A stretch of DNA of 64,000 nucleotides from assembly GCF_041060425.1 (NCBI RefSeq), contig NZ_JAULBC010000001.1, positions 1,438,231-1,502,230 on the forward strand, written 5' to 3'. This DNA comes from Danxiaibacter flavus. Its GTDB lineage: Bacteria > Bacteroidota > Bacteroidia > Chitinophagales > Chitinophagaceae. This document shows positions 27,050 through 36,459 of this stretch, one piece after another. Positions within the stretch are counted from its first letter, which is position 1. The number at the start of each line of letters is the position of its first letter. The position numbers and the translations under genes were made by a program. The notes under the pieces are model-generated. The model did no database searches. It saw only the letters and a program-made list of their open reading frames with translations, and had not been told where the DNA came from.

Positions 27050-27087
27050 AACAGGTAACCGATTTAAATCAAACGGTTGCCTGTTCT
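27050..27087 (+). terminator. terminator after SusCD
   Basis: AACAGGTAACCG (27050-27061) pairs with CGGTTGCCTGTT (27074-27085) around AT-rich loop, with TCTTTTAT after the stem. It would separate the SusCD operon from the sulfatase, allowing the sulfatase to be read through or separately expressed. Confidence 0.7.
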
Positions 27088-27159
27088 TTTATCTGGTTAT
27101 TTCATTTTCTTTGATATTTAGTCTCAGAACAATCGTTTTGCACATCTTAAAACTTGCGC

Positions 27160-28581
27160 ATGAAAAGGATGTATTTGTTAGCCGCGTCTATGCTGATATT
27201 AGCACACCTCGGCCTGCTTGCTCAATCACCCGCAAAAAAGCCCAATATTATTTTTATTCTCGCCGATGATTTGGGATATGGAGATATTGGCCCGTACGGA
27301 CAAACAAAAATAAAAACGCCTCATTTGGATCAGCTTGCTGCTGAGGGCATGAAGTATACTCAATTCTATGCTGGCACATCTGTATGTGCTCCTTCACGTT
27401 CGTCACTAATGACTGGCTTGCATACAGGCCACACATATATTCGTGGTAATAAAGAAGTACAGCCTGAAGGGCAACAACCTATTCCTGATTCTGCAATCAC
27501 AGTGGGAGAAGTAATGAAACAGGCTGGTTATACAACTGGTATTTTTGGTAAATGGGGACTTGGTCCCGTTGGTAGCGAAGGCGATCCGCTAAAGCAGGGC
27601 TTTGACAGATTTTACGGATACAACTGCCAACTGCTGGCACACAGATATTATCCTACACATATTTGGGATAATGATACAAAAGTTGATCTTGATGGTAATG
27701 ATAACCTGCTTCAGGCAAAGACTTATGCTCCTGAAATGATTCAGCAAAAAGCATTGCAGTTTTTGGATGACAACAAGTCCAAACCATTCATGTTATTCCT
27801 TACCTATACTTTGCCGCATGCAGAGCTACTTGCACCCGACGATAGCATCTTTCTTGAATACAAAGGAAAGTTTGATGAGAAGCCATACAAGGGTAATGAT
27901 TATGGTCCAAAGGCAAACAAAGGAGGTTATACTTCACAACAATATCCTCACGCCATGTTTGCTGCAATGGTTACAAGGCTGGATGTGTATGTAGGACAGG
28001 TAATGAATAAATTGAAGGCCCTGGGAATAGATGATAATACACTGGTGATCTTTACAAGCGACAATGGTCCGCATCTTGAAGGCGGCGCTGATCCCGATTT
28101 CTTCAACAGTGGTGGAGGGTTGCGCGGATATAAAAGGGATTTGTATGAAGGCGGTGTGAGGGAACCGTTTATTGCCAGGTGGCCGGGTAAAGTAAAAGCA
28201 GGTACAGTGAATGATTATGCAGGAGCTTTCTGGGATGTATTGCCCACGTTTGCGCAAATAGCAGGAGTACAGGCACCTGCAAACACAGATGGAATTTCAT
28301 TTCTCCCTTCACTATTACAGAAAAAACAAAAGCAGCATGATTACCTGTATTTTGAATTTCATGAGAATGGCGGCACACAATCGGTGAGAAAAGGGAAGTG
28401 GAAGGCAGTCCGTTTAAACGTGTTTGATAAAAACAAGACATCAGTTGAACTATACGATCTTTCAAAAGATCCCGCAGAAAAAAATAATATAGCTTCCTCA
28501 AACCCCACCAGGGTACAGGAGCTTACCAAATTGATGGATCAGTCACACGTCGAATCCTCGATATTCCCGTTTGAGAAATAA
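27160..28581 (+). CDS. secreted type I sulfatase (arylsulfatase family)
   Basis: The 473-residue enzyme has a signal peptide (about 1-22), metal-binding Asp36-Asp37 in ILADDLGYGD, and the sulfatase signature C76-A-P-S-R80 in which the cysteine is converted to formylglycine, then GKWGLG near residue 131 and FTSDNGPHLEGG near 297. It hydrolyses sulfate esters in the periplasm. The CxPSR type needs a maturation enzyme, which is not in this window. ATG 27160 was chosen over an in-frame TTG at 27154. Following SusCD, it suggests the locus handles a sulfated substrate. Confidence 0.92.
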   Translation: MKRMYLLAASMLILAHLGLLAQSPAKKPNIIFILADDLGYGDIGPYGQTKIKTPHLDQLAAEGMKYTQFYAGTSVCAPSRSSLMTGLHTGHTYIRGNKEVQPEGQQPIPDSAITVGEVMKQAGYTTGIFGKWGLGPVGSEGDPLKQGFDRFYGYNCQLLAHRYYPTHIWDNDTKVDLDGNDNLLQAKTYAPEMIQQKALQFLDDNKSKPFMLFLTYTLPHAELLAPDDSIFLEYKGKFDEKPYKGNDYGPKANKGGYTSQQYPHAMFAAMVTRLDVYVGQVMNKLKALGIDDNTLVIFTSDNGPHLEGGADPDFFNSGGGLRGYKRDLYEGGVREPFIARWPGKVKAGTVNDYAGAFWDVLPTFAQIAGVQAPANTDGISFLPSLLQKKQKQHDYLYFEFHENGGTQSVRKGKWKAVRLNVFDKNKTSVELYDLSKDPAEKNNIASSNPTRVQELTKLMDQSHVESSIFPFEK

Positions 28582-28688
28582 AGTCCATAAAACCATTCGT
28601 CGCTCTCTCTAATAAAGAAGGTGCGAGAAAAATAAACCTGCCTGCGTTAACGTACCTCGTGCCTGATGCCGGTTGTAACTCAAATATT

Positions 28689-29573
28689 ATGAAGAAAATC
28701 ATCCTGTCGCTTTGTTCGCTCTTTTGTTTGCATTTTTGTTTCGCGCAAATTAAAAATGTAAAGCACGTAGTGCTTATTGGTTTTGATGGATTTGGTGCGT
28801 ATAGCTTTGATAAAGCGGATATACCCAATATCCGAAACGTGATGAATAGTGGCTCATGGAGTTTGCATGCCCGTTCCGTATTGCCTTCTTCAAGCGCTGA
28901 TAACTGGGCGAGTATGTTAATGGGTGCAGGTACAGAACTGCATGGCTATACAGAGTGGGACAGTAAGAAGCCGGAGTTGCCGTCACAGCAGCTCGATCAG
29001 TTCAATATGTTTCCTTCGATCTTTACCTTGTTAAAGGAGCAAAAGCCAGCTGCAGAAACCGGCGTTGTTTATGAATGGGGAGGCATTGGTTACCTGTTTC
29101 CTCACAATGCGGTAAGTTTTTCATTGCATGCCGAGGGGGATAGTAATACGCTTGTGAAATCCATTGATTACATCAAATCTAAAAAGCCCTTGTTCACCTT
29201 TGTTCATTTTTCTGATATAGATGGTGTTGGTCATAATATAGGGCATGGTACACCTGAATATTATCAGCAGGTACATAAAAGTGATAAATATGTTGGTGAG
29301 ATTATGCAGGCACTTGACGACGCCGGCATGAAAGAAAATACGATTGTGATCATCAGTGCCGATCATGGTGGAATTAATAAAGGCCATGGAGGCAAAACGC
29401 TACAGGAGGTAGAAATACCGTGGATAATTGCGGGACCGGGCGTAAAAAGCAATAACGAGGTAAAGGAAAGCATTATGACTTATGACACAGCTGCAACGAT
29501 AGCGTATATTCTTGGGTTAAAAACTCCCCAGGTGTGGACGGGGCGCAATGTTGCGGCTGCATTTAAAAAGTAG
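28689..29573 (+). CDS. secreted alkaline-phosphatase-superfamily hydrolase (nucleotide pyrophosphatase/phosphodiesterase type)
   Basis: The 294-residue protein has a signal peptide (about 1-19), the first metal Asp33 in LIGFDGFGAY, a likely nucleophile serine in LPSSSADNWAS (Ser67-69), FSDIDGVGHNIGHGT near residue 175 and SADHGGINKGHGG near 222, all metal-ligand motifs of the superfamily. It is related to phosphodiesterases/phosphonoacetate hydrolases; substrate unknown. The ATG at 28689 starts the signal peptide. It lies 107 bp after the sulfatase on the same strand, so the two could strip sulfate and phosphate groups from the same imported compound. Confidence 0.87.
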   Translation: MKKIILSLCSLFCLHFCFAQIKNVKHVVLIGFDGFGAYSFDKADIPNIRNVMNSGSWSLHARSVLPSSSADNWASMLMGAGTELHGYTEWDSKKPELPSQQLDQFNMFPSIFTLLKEQKPAAETGVVYEWGGIGYLFPHNAVSFSLHAEGDSNTLVKSIDYIKSKKPLFTFVHFSDIDGVGHNIGHGTPEYYQQVHKSDKYVGEIMQALDDAGMKENTIVIISADHGGINKGHGGKTLQEVEIPWIIAGPGVKSNNEVKESIMTYDTAATIAYILGLKTPQVWTGRNVAAAFKK

Positions 29574-29972
29574 ACGGTTTTACGCAGTGAACGCAAAGAA
29601 GCGGCGACGCGACGGAACTACCTTTGGCCGTTACCTGTCTTTTTGGGTTTGGGTGAATGAATTCGTTAACATCCCCAATATAGAAGGATGGTTGCAATAG
29701 TGGGGAATTTCTTCATCTATAATCACCGCCTGTCAATTAGAAATCCCGGGAACGAACAATTTTGCGGTTTGAGGGTTTATATAGAAGGCTGAGGCGGTGT
29801 AAGCCGGCATTAATAACACCAAAGCCGCGCAGCAATTTAATCCGGAGTTCCCCTTGTTTGACTCTTTTGTAAATATTTTTGCATTTTGCCGGTTTAAAGC
29901 ATTAAGGGTTTGGCAAGGTTATTGGAAAATTGGATATAAACGAAATTGTATAACCTAAAAAACTTAAATACA
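29574..29972 (+). promoter_or_regulatory. 399-bp spacer with a candidate promoter for the YtxH gene
   Basis: No ORF or RNA gene was seen. TATTTTTG (29874-29881) matches TAnnTTTG, and a TTG (29854-29856) lies 17 nt upstream, slightly short of ideal. Transcription would start near 29888, about 85 nt before the YtxH ATG. The first 300 bp shows no word-like repeats, unlike other spacers of similar size. Confidence 0.4.
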
Positions 29973-30290
29973 ATGAGTGCAAAACAAATCTTAATCGGAA
30001 CTATCTCCGGCCTTATTGCAGGTGCAGTTGTAGGTTTAATGGTTGCTCCCGCTTCAGGCGCTGAAACTCGTCAGAAAATTGCCGACTCTGCTGATGATCT
30101 GAAAAAGAAATTAAAAAGAATGAAGAGAAGGGCAGGCACTGAACTATCAGATCTGGAAGAAGTATTTTCAAATCAGGTCTCCGGACTGAGAGATGATGTA
30201 AGAGAAAAAATTCTTAAGCTGATCGCTCAGGGTAAAGAAAGCTACAACAACCTACGGCAGGAAGCTTCTTCTAATACTAGTATGAGTTAA
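29973..30290 (+). CDS. YtxH domain-containing protein
   Basis: The 105-residue product begins MSAKQILIGTISGLIAGAVVGLMVAPASG, one glycine/alanine-rich membrane segment, followed by a highly charged coiled-coil (residues 35-95). This is the YtxH arrangement, common and often stress-induced in Bacteroidota; the biochemical function is unknown. A terminator lies 21 bp after the stop. Confidence 0.85.
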   Translation: MSAKQILIGTISGLIAGAVVGLMVAPASGAETRQKIADSADDLKKKLKRMKRRAGTELSDLEEVFSNQVSGLRDDVREKILKLIAQGKESYNNLRQEASSNTSMS

Positions 30291-30310
30291 AGAAAGAAAA
30301 TATTTTTTTT

Positions 30311-30342
30311 GAGAGCCTGATGCAATATTGGGCTCTTTTTTT
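30311..30342 (+). terminator. intrinsic terminator after the YtxH gene
   Basis: AGAGCC (30312-30317) pairs with GGGCTCT (30330-30336) and is followed by seven T. Confidence 0.8.
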
Positions 30343-30386
30343 ATATTTACTTCTGTAACACTTATTTTACTCCTTAAAACATTACT

Positions 30387-30818
30387 ATGCTTTTGAGAAA
30401 CAAAAGAAAACTGCTTGTATCTCTCGGAATAGCCTCGGTTGTCATCACCGGCGTTGCATTTAATAAACCTCAGCAGGGTTTTAAAAATGTAAAAGTCTTG
30501 TCGAACGATATTTCTCATGATAGCCTTATTGCTGTTATGAAAGAATTCAATAAATCTTTGGGCGTAAAATGTGGTTTTTGCCACGCTCCGCGCAAAGATG
30601 ATGCTTCAAAACTTGATTTTGCCAGCGACGAAAAAATGGAAAAAGAAGCAGCGCGCCACATGATCAAAATGACGCGCGATATCAATTCCAACTATTTTAA
30701 TTTTAATGGTTCGGCACAACCGGATACCATCCAGGTTGTAGGTTGCATTTCATGCCACAGAGGAGATCCTCATCCAAAATACCGCGAACTGTATGTTCCG
30801 GAAAAAGAGCAGCAATAG
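30387..30818 (+). CDS. di-haem c-type cytochrome, reaction-centre cytochrome subunit family
   Basis: The 143-residue protein has an N-terminal signal/anchor (residues 8-25) and two haem-binding motifs: CGFCH near residue 62 and CISCH near residue 117 followed by RGDPHPKY. The CxxCHRG context is found in the photosynthetic reaction-centre cytochrome c family (PF02276-type), which in non-phototrophic Bacteroidota serves an unknown electron-transfer role in the periplasm. Methionines in RHMIKMT between the motifs may be axial ligands. Terminator directly downstream. Confidence 0.87.
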   Translation: MLLRNKRKLLVSLGIASVVITGVAFNKPQQGFKNVKVLSNDISHDSLIAVMKEFNKSLGVKCGFCHAPRKDDASKLDFASDEKMEKEAARHMIKMTRDINSNYFNFNGSAQPDTIQVVGCISCHRGDPHPKYRELYVPEKEQQ

Positions 30819-30837
30819 TTCAAACAAGCATATTTCG

Positions 30838-30871
30838 AAGAGCCACTTATTTCAAGTGGCTCTTGTTTTTT
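30838..30871 (+). terminator. intrinsic terminator after the di-haem cytochrome
   Basis: A perfect 11-bp stem AAGAGCCACTT/AAGTGGCTCTT (30838-30848 and 30854-30864), five-base loop, followed by GTTTTTT. Confidence 0.9.
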
Positions 30872-31063
30872 GTGTTGTAACCTCCGGCAACTTAAGCAGC
30901 TTTCGGCTAGCGGTTCGGGTGGCGAATGAATTTTTTGTAACAGTGTATCTATATGGCAAGTAATATTTGTGTGGTTGTTACGCATTGTTTATTTTTAAAA
31001 CAACGGAGGCTGTGTGAGTTTTGAGGCGGAACGGCAGTACATATAACTTTTATACGGTAAAGC

Positions 31064-34000
31064 ATGAGTAATAATGATGACAAAGTAAAAAAGGGTAGAA
31101 CCAAAAAAGAGAAAATATTGCCGGTTGCAGGTTCAGAGCCTGCAGAAATTGCGAAACCTGCGGGAGTTCCGGCAGCGGATACCGCACCGGCAAAAGCAAT
31201 AAAAAAAGCCAGTACATCTAAAAAGAAGAAAGAGAATAGCAGCGAAATTCCGGCCGTGTCAGCAGAACCGGTTGTTCCCAAAAAAGCAGCGGCGAGGAAA
31301 AAGGCCGTTAAAGAGCCGGAAAAAAGCGCGTCAACTCCCGGTTCAGATCCAGCTCCGGTCGAGGAAAAGAAACCTGCAGCAAAGAGAAAAACAAAGAAAT
31401 CAGAAGCTGCCGCCAGTGTCACCTCAGTAGCAGCAAATATCCGTACAGAGGAAAAGGCAGCGCCGGTTAAGAAAGCTGCAACAAAAAAAGCAGCAGCACC
31501 CACAAAAAAAGTAAGCGGAGTAGTCAGGCCGGAGACAAAAAAAGCGGCCGGCAACAATACGATCATCTATACAATTGAAGTCCGGTTCTACACAAGACCG
31601 GGTGAGGACCTGTTTATTACAGGCAACCATCCCGCTCTGGGAAATGGTGATCATGATGAGGCGCTGAAAATGGATTATTTAAGTCATGATACCTGGACCG
31701 CAACTTTTAAACTAAACCGCAGTGAAATACCGGAGAGCGGTATTGGCTACAATTTTATGGTCAGGTATCCCAATGGTGTTACGGCACTGGATTGGGGAAA
31801 TGATAAGATATTGAAATTGGCAGAAAGCAAGGCTTCCAGGGTACATGTTAAAGACTCCTGGAATCATCCCGGCTATTATGAAAATGCTTTTTATACAGAG
31901 CCGTTTACGCAAGTGCTTCTTCGTCGGAATGGAGAGCCGCTAAAAACGCCCGCAACAGGTCTTACCACGCATTTGTTTAAGGTGAAAGCCCCGTTGATTT
32001 TGGAGCACCAGAGTATTTGTATACTCGGCAATGATGCTGCATTCGGCAGTTGGGATGAAGCACGGCCGGCGCTGCTTACCAAAGAGGAGGATGGCCCCCA
32101 TTTTATCGGAGCTTTTGATCTGGGTGAAGCGGTGTTCCCGCTTGTGTATAAATATGCAGTGTGTGAAACTGGCACCGGTAGAATAGTGGCTTATGAGGAA
32201 GGCGAAAACCGTGTATTGCATGGCGATGCAGACGATGACACTTTTACCGTTGTAAACGATGGTTTTGCTGTATTGCCAAATAATACATGGAAGGGTGCCG
32301 GTACAGCTGTTCCTGTATTTAGCCTCAGGAGCGAAAAAAGTTTCGGCGTGGGCAGTTTTTCTGATATCAAATTGCTGGCCGATTGGGCACATGCTACAGG
32401 GCTGAAGCTAATTCAGATCCTACCGGTAAACGATAGTACGGCGGCGCATTCGTGGCTGGATTCTTATCCCTATGCTGCTATTTCAGCTTTCGCGTTGCAC
32501 CCGATGTATCTTGACCTTGCAGCAATCATCAACAAAGGGCAGGAGCATTTATTGACTGGGATTGAGCAGGAACGCGTTGCGTTAAACCGTAAAGACACCG
32601 TTGATTATGAGGCGGTGAACAGGCTGAAATGGGATTTTGTAAAACAGGTATATCCACTGAACAGTGCTAAAGTATTCGCTTCAAAAGAATATAAGGATTT
32701 CTATAAGCAAAACGAGCACTGGTTAAAGCCATATGCGGCGTTTTGTTACCTGAGAGATAAATTTCATACAGCACATTTTAACCGCTGGCCAGTCTTCAAC
32801 CAATACAATGCCGATGAAATTGAGCTGATGATCAATGAAGACAAAGAGGTAGCAGACAGTATTGCCATGTATTATTTTGTACAATATCATTTGCATCTGC
32901 AATTAAAAGATGCGGCTGATTACGTACATAGCAAAGGCATTATTTTAAAAGGTGATATTCCAATTGGCGTATACCGTTATAGTGCCGATGTGTGGCAGCA
33001 GCCGGAATTGTACAATCTTCACCTGCAGGCAGGCGCGCCACCGGATGATTTTGCGGTAAATGGTCAGAACTGGGGTTTCCCTACATATAACTGGGATAGA
33101 ATGAAGCAGGATGATTTTGACTGGTGGAAAAGGCGCTTCAGGCAGATGTCTTATTACTTTGATGCTTTCCGTGTGGATCATATCCTTGGTTTCTTCCGGA
33201 TCTGGAGTGTTCCTTATAATTCCCTGGATGGAATAATGGGACATTTTGAGCCGGCTGTCCCCGTGCATATCAACGAGTTCCATGCGCGGAATATTCCATT
33301 TGATTATGACCGCCTTACAAAGCCATACATAACCGAGGAAATATTGCACGATATTTTTGGCGACCAGCAGCATTATATCCGCAATACTTTCCTGATCAAT
33401 CATGGCTACGGTCACTATAGCATGAAACCTGAGTTTGATTCTCAGCGAAAGGTCTACAATTACTTTAAACATTTTGAGAACAATCCACATAATCGCTGGC
33501 TGCAGCAGGCGTTAAATTCACTGCTGGCAAATGTTATTCTGTTTGAAGCTGAAAACAGCGAAGGCGAACAATTTCATTTCAGGTTTAATATGTTCGAAAC
33601 CACGTCGTTCAAGCAATTGGACGAGCATAGCCGGTTTCATTTAAATGAATTGTATGTTGACTATTTCTTTAGGAGGCAGGATGAAGTATGGAAGCAGGAA
33701 GCACTGGAAAGATTACCCCGTTTAAAGAGGTCGACCGACATGCTGATCTGTGGAGAAGATCTTGGCCTTGTACCTGCCTGTGTGCCGGATGTAATGAAAC
33801 AGCTTGGCTTGTTAAGCCTGGAAATTCAGCGAATGCCAAAGGATAGTTATCACGAATTCTTTAATCCCGCAGACGCGCCTTACCTAAGCGTTGTTATGCC
33901 TTCCACTCACGATATGAGTACCATTCGTGGTTGGTGGGAAGAAGACAGGAACAAGTCTCAGCTTTTTTACAACCAGGTAATGGGTTACGAAGGATATGCA

Positions 34001-34279
34001 CCATACCTGTGTGATGCCTGGGTAAATACTGCAATAGTCAAAGAGCATTTATATTCTCCAGCCATGTGGAGCATTTTTCAGCTACAGGATCTGTTGGGCA
34101 TGAACGTAGCTATAAGAAGAGATGATCCGGCAGAAGAAAGAATTAACATACCGTCTGTTGCACGCCATTACTGGAAATACAGGATGCACCTTACACTGGA
34201 AAAGTTGATTGCAAGCACCTCTTTCAATAACGAGCTTAAGGGCTATGTTGACGAAAGTGGCCGGGGGAGGAGAGGGTAG
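31064..34279 (+). CDS. malQ: 4-alpha-glucanotransferase (DPE2-like, GH77) with CBM20 domains and a lysine-rich N-terminal extension
   Basis: This 1,071-residue cytoplasmic enzyme has three parts. Residues 1-165 are low-complexity Lys/Ala/Pro/Glu with many KKA and KKK clusters and no fold. Residues about 166-280 and 300-410 look like two CBM20-type starch-binding domains (ITGNHPALGNGD; ILGNDAAFGSWDEARP). Residues about 425-1,060 are GH77 with nucleophile Asp in FDAFRVDHILGF, acid/base Glu in CGEDLGLVP and third carboxylate in MPSTHDMSTIRGWW. The two-CBM20 layout is that of plant and bacterial DPE2, which transfers glucose from maltose to glycogen-like glucans. The extension is the odd part: it is longer than the 130-160 residues usual before a first CBM20 would need and resembles histone-like tails. 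Confidence 0.92.
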   Translation: MSNNDDKVKKGRTKKEKILPVAGSEPAEIAKPAGVPAADTAPAKAIKKASTSKKKKENSSEIPAVSAEPVVPKKAAARKKAVKEPEKSASTPGSDPAPVEEKKPAAKRKTKKSEAAASVTSVAANIRTEEKAAPVKKAATKKAAAPTKKVSGVVRPETKKAAGNNTIIYTIEVRFYTRPGEDLFITGNHPALGNGDHDEALKMDYLSHDTWTATFKLNRSEIPESGIGYNFMVRYPNGVTALDWGNDKILKLAESKASRVHVKDSWNHPGYYENAFYTEPFTQVLLRRNGEPLKTPATGLTTHLFKVKAPLILEHQSICILGNDAAFGSWDEARPALLTKEEDGPHFIGAFDLGEAVFPLVYKYAVCETGTGRIVAYEEGENRVLHGDADDDTFTVVNDGFAVLPNNTWKGAGTAVPVFSLRSEKSFGVGSFSDIKLLADWAHATGLKLIQILPVNDSTAAHSWLDSYPYAAISAFALHPMYLDLAAIINKGQEHLLTGIEQERVALNRKDTVDYEAVNRLKWDFVKQVYPLNSAKVFASKEYKDFYKQNEHWLKPYAAFCYLRDKFHTAHFNRWPVFNQYNADEIELMINEDKEVADSIAMYYFVQYHLHLQLKDAADYVHSKGIILKGDIPIGVYRYSADVWQQPELYNLHLQAGAPPDDFAVNGQNWGFPTYNWDRMKQDDFDWWKRRFRQMSYYFDAFRVDHILGFFRIWSVPYNSLDGIMGHFEPAVPVHINEFHARNIPFDYDRLTKPYITEEILHDIFGDQQHYIRNTFLINHGYGHYSMKPEFDSQRKVYNYFKHFENNPHNRWLQQALNSLLANVILFEAENSEGEQFHFRFNMFETTSFKQLDEHSRFHLNELYVDYFFRRQDEVWKQEALERLPRLKRSTDMLICGEDLGLVPACVPDVMKQLGLLSLEIQRMPKDSYHEFFNPADAPYLSVVMPSTHDMSTIRGWWEEDRNKSQLFYNQVMGYEGYAPYLCDAWVNTAIVKEHLYSPAMWSIFQLQDLLGMNVAIRRDDPAEERINIPSVARHYWKYRMHLTLEKLIASTSFNNELKGYVDESGRGRRG

Positions 34280-34281
34280 GG

Positions 34282-34690
34282 TTCAAAGCCTAAAGCTTAA
34301 AGCTTAAAGCCTAAAGCCTAAGTAAGCATATTTTCTTTAGTCGATGATTACTTCTGGAGGAATATCGGTTCTACGCTTTAGGCTTTGGGCTTTCTGTGCT
34401 TCCGTGTTTCAGTGGCAAATGCCCAATCTCTCCAGTAGTTTTAAGCTTTAAGCTTTGGGCTTTCTGTGCTTCCGTGTTTCAGTGGCAAAATCGCAAATCA
34501 CACCGCCAGGTTTTAAGCTTTAGGCCTTGGGCTTTAAGCTTTAAGCCTCACTCCGTGTCCTTTGTGAAAATCAACTCTGTGGCAATCTGTGGTTAAGTAT
34601 TTCTGTGTTTCAGCGTTTCAGTGGCAAAATCACCAATCACTTCCCATGGTTTTAAGCTTTAGGCTTTGAGCTTTAAGCTTTGCGCTTTAA
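34282..34690. repeat. AAAGCTTAAAGCC repeat element with direct duplications
   Basis: The left arm (34282-34322) starts 3 bp after the malQ stop with AAAGCCTAAAGCTTAAAGC units. Complementary GCTTTAGGCTTTGGGC units recur at 34372-34395, 34439-34466, 34512-34545 and 34648-34690. A 38-bp segment is perfectly repeated at 34382-34419 and 34452-34489 (70-bp period), and part of it (GTTTCAGTGGCAAAATC) recurs at 34613-34632. No protein-coding signal is seen between malQ and the epimerase. Confidence 0.85.
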
Positions 34691-34722
34691 ATTGCTTCTT
34701 TTTCCAACGCAAATGGTTGTTA

Positions 34723-35739
34723 ATGAAGCTTAGTTACCGTTCTTACGAACTACCTTTTCAATACCCGTTCACAATTTCCAATGGCCGCACCAAAACGCAC
34801 CAGCCTATGCTGGGCGTAGCGTTGTCTGTCGGCCCGGTCACAGGATATGGCGAAGCGCCCGCGATAGCCTACTATGACATTACGGTTGAGCAAATGATGG
34901 GGGACCTGGAACGCAAGAAAATGTTCGTGGAGAAATTTGCATTTACGGAGCCGGAGCGTTACTGGCATTATCTGCATCATCTGTATCCCAAAAATCCTTT
35001 CCTGGTTTCCGCGTTGGATATGGCTGCCTGGGACCTGTTCGGTAAAATGAAGGGAGCTCCGTTGTATTCCCTTTGGAATACGAAATGGGAAAATACACCA
35101 GCCACGGATTATACTATAGGTATTGATACAGTGGCAAAGATGTTGGACAAAATGAAAGCAAAGCCATGGCCCATCTACAAGATTAAACTTGGGACGCCCG
35201 ATGATATTGGAATAATAAAAGCATTGCGCGAAAATACAGATGCAGTGTTGCGTGTAGATGCCAATGCGGGCTGGACAGTGGATGAAGCAATGCAAAAGAT
35301 ACCGCAACTAAAAGAACTGGGCGTAGAATTTATTGAGCAGCCGTTGCATAAAGATGACTGGGATGGAATGAAAACACTATACCGGCATTCAGTTTTACCA
35401 CTGTTAGCAGATGAAAGTTGTGTATTTGAACAGGATGTTGAAAAATGCGCCGGGCATTTTCATGGCATTAATATAAAATTGACAAAATGCAGTGGCATAA
35501 CGCCCGCCATAAGAATGATTCAAAAAGCCCGTGAGTTAAACATGAAAGTAATGATGGGAAGCATGAATGAATCAACTATTGGCTCTGCGGCGATAGGCAA
35601 CTTTCTTCCTCAACTGGATTATGTTGATATGGACGGTCCTTTATTGCTTTCAGAGGATAAAGCTGTCGGTATAGTTTTTGATAATGGCATGGTGCATTTA
35701 AGCGGAAAACCGGGATTAGGCATAGAAGTAATATCTTAA
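34723..35739 (+). CDS. dipeptide epimerase (L-Ala-D/L-Glu type), enolase superfamily
   Basis: This 338-residue protein has the enolase-superfamily capping domain (1-115) and barrel. Catalytic features are in order: YKIKLGTPDD near residue 150 with the first acid/base lysine, metal ligands Asp in RVDANAGW near 178, Glu in FIEQPL near 203 and Asp in LADESC near 229, then the second lysine in INIKLTKCSG near 253. These match muconate-lactonizing-subgroup dipeptide epimerases, which interconvert L-Ala-D-Glu and L-Ala-L-Glu in murein peptide recycling. The ATG at 34723 is the first plausible start beyond the repeat DNA. Confidence 0.88.
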   Translation: MKLSYRSYELPFQYPFTISNGRTKTHQPMLGVALSVGPVTGYGEAPAIAYYDITVEQMMGDLERKKMFVEKFAFTEPERYWHYLHHLYPKNPFLVSALDMAAWDLFGKMKGAPLYSLWNTKWENTPATDYTIGIDTVAKMLDKMKAKPWPIYKIKLGTPDDIGIIKALRENTDAVLRVDANAGWTVDEAMQKIPQLKELGVEFIEQPLHKDDWDGMKTLYRHSVLPLLADESCVFEQDVEKCAGHFHGINIKLTKCSGITPAIRMIQKARELNMKVMMGSMNESTIGSAAIGNFLPQLDYVDMDGPLLLSEDKAVGIVFDNGMVHLSGKPGLGIEVIS

Positions 35740-35949
35740 ACAGCTGATAACTAATTTGTTGAACTGGCCCTGGATTCTATGACACAAAACAAGTTTGCGA
35801 TTGCTGTTGTTTGTTGAACCCTGGCGCGTTAAATCATGTAATGGAATTTTTTGTGCGATGATAAAATGATGCTGAATTTGTTAACTATTTATTTTGGTAA
35901 CCTGCTGAAAAAATATTGTATTTGTAGTTTAAACGGGATACCTGTACAT

Positions 35950-36459
35950 ATGAAAAAAATGGCTTTTGATTTAAGAGTGTGGATACTTTCTTTTATGCTG
36001 ACTTTCTTTGCTGTATGCGGTTACAGCCAGGCCCAGGACGTTTCCCAAAAAGAAATGCCGCCCTTTCATATCGTACTCACGAATGGTAATTACCTGAAGG
36101 CAAACGACTTAAGAAAAAATGCTCCTGCCATGCTGGTTTATTTTTCGCCGACATGCGAGCATTGCCAGACTTTCACCAAAAAAATGCTCGGCAGCATGGA
36201 TGAACTTTCTCAGGTACAGATTATTATGATTTCCTATCTGCCTTATCGCGATATCAAAAAATTTGAAGCGGACTTTGGCCTGGCAAAATATCCCAATATC
36301 AAAGTAGGAACTGAAGGATACACATTCGTGGTCCAGAAATATTATGACATAAAAAACTTCCCTTTCCTCGCGCTATTTAACAAAAAAGGCAAACCCATTA
36401 CAACCTATGCCACTGCTCCCGAAATCTCCGAGGTAATTAAAAGGTTCAAGGCCTCTTAG
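35950..36459 (+). CDS. thioredoxin-like periplasmic protein (TlpA-type)
   Basis: The 169-residue protein has a signal peptide (about 1-28), a PPFHIVLTNGNYLKANDL strand region typical of AhpC/TlpA folds, and the redox motif C-E-H-C at about residues 68-71 in YFSPTCEHCQTF, preceded by a proline. A cis-Pro equivalent is in NFPFLALFN near 140. Members reduce or exchange disulfides in the periplasm, for instance for cytochrome c or copper-site maturation. The partner is unknown. The start at 35950 was chosen for the signal peptide. Confidence 0.87.
   Translation: MKKMAFDLRVWILSFMLTFFAVCGYSQAQDVSQKEMPPFHIVLTNGNYLKANDLRKNAPAMLVYFSPTCEHCQTFTKKMLGSMDELSQVQIIMISYLPYRDIKKFEADFGLAKYPNIKVGTEGYTFVVQKYYDIKNFPFLALFNKKGKPITTYATAPEISEVIKRFKAS

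Noticed and set aside
30949..31566. 205-codon minus-strand open frame rich in Phe, Ala and Leu
   Set aside because: It is the antisense of the lysine-rich start of the glucanotransferase; AAR/GCN-rich codons on one strand give Phe/Leu/Ala-rich shadow frames on the other. No family features.
32945..33490. 181-codon minus-strand frame inside the glucanotransferase
   Set aside because: Antisense shadow within the conserved GH77 catalytic domain.
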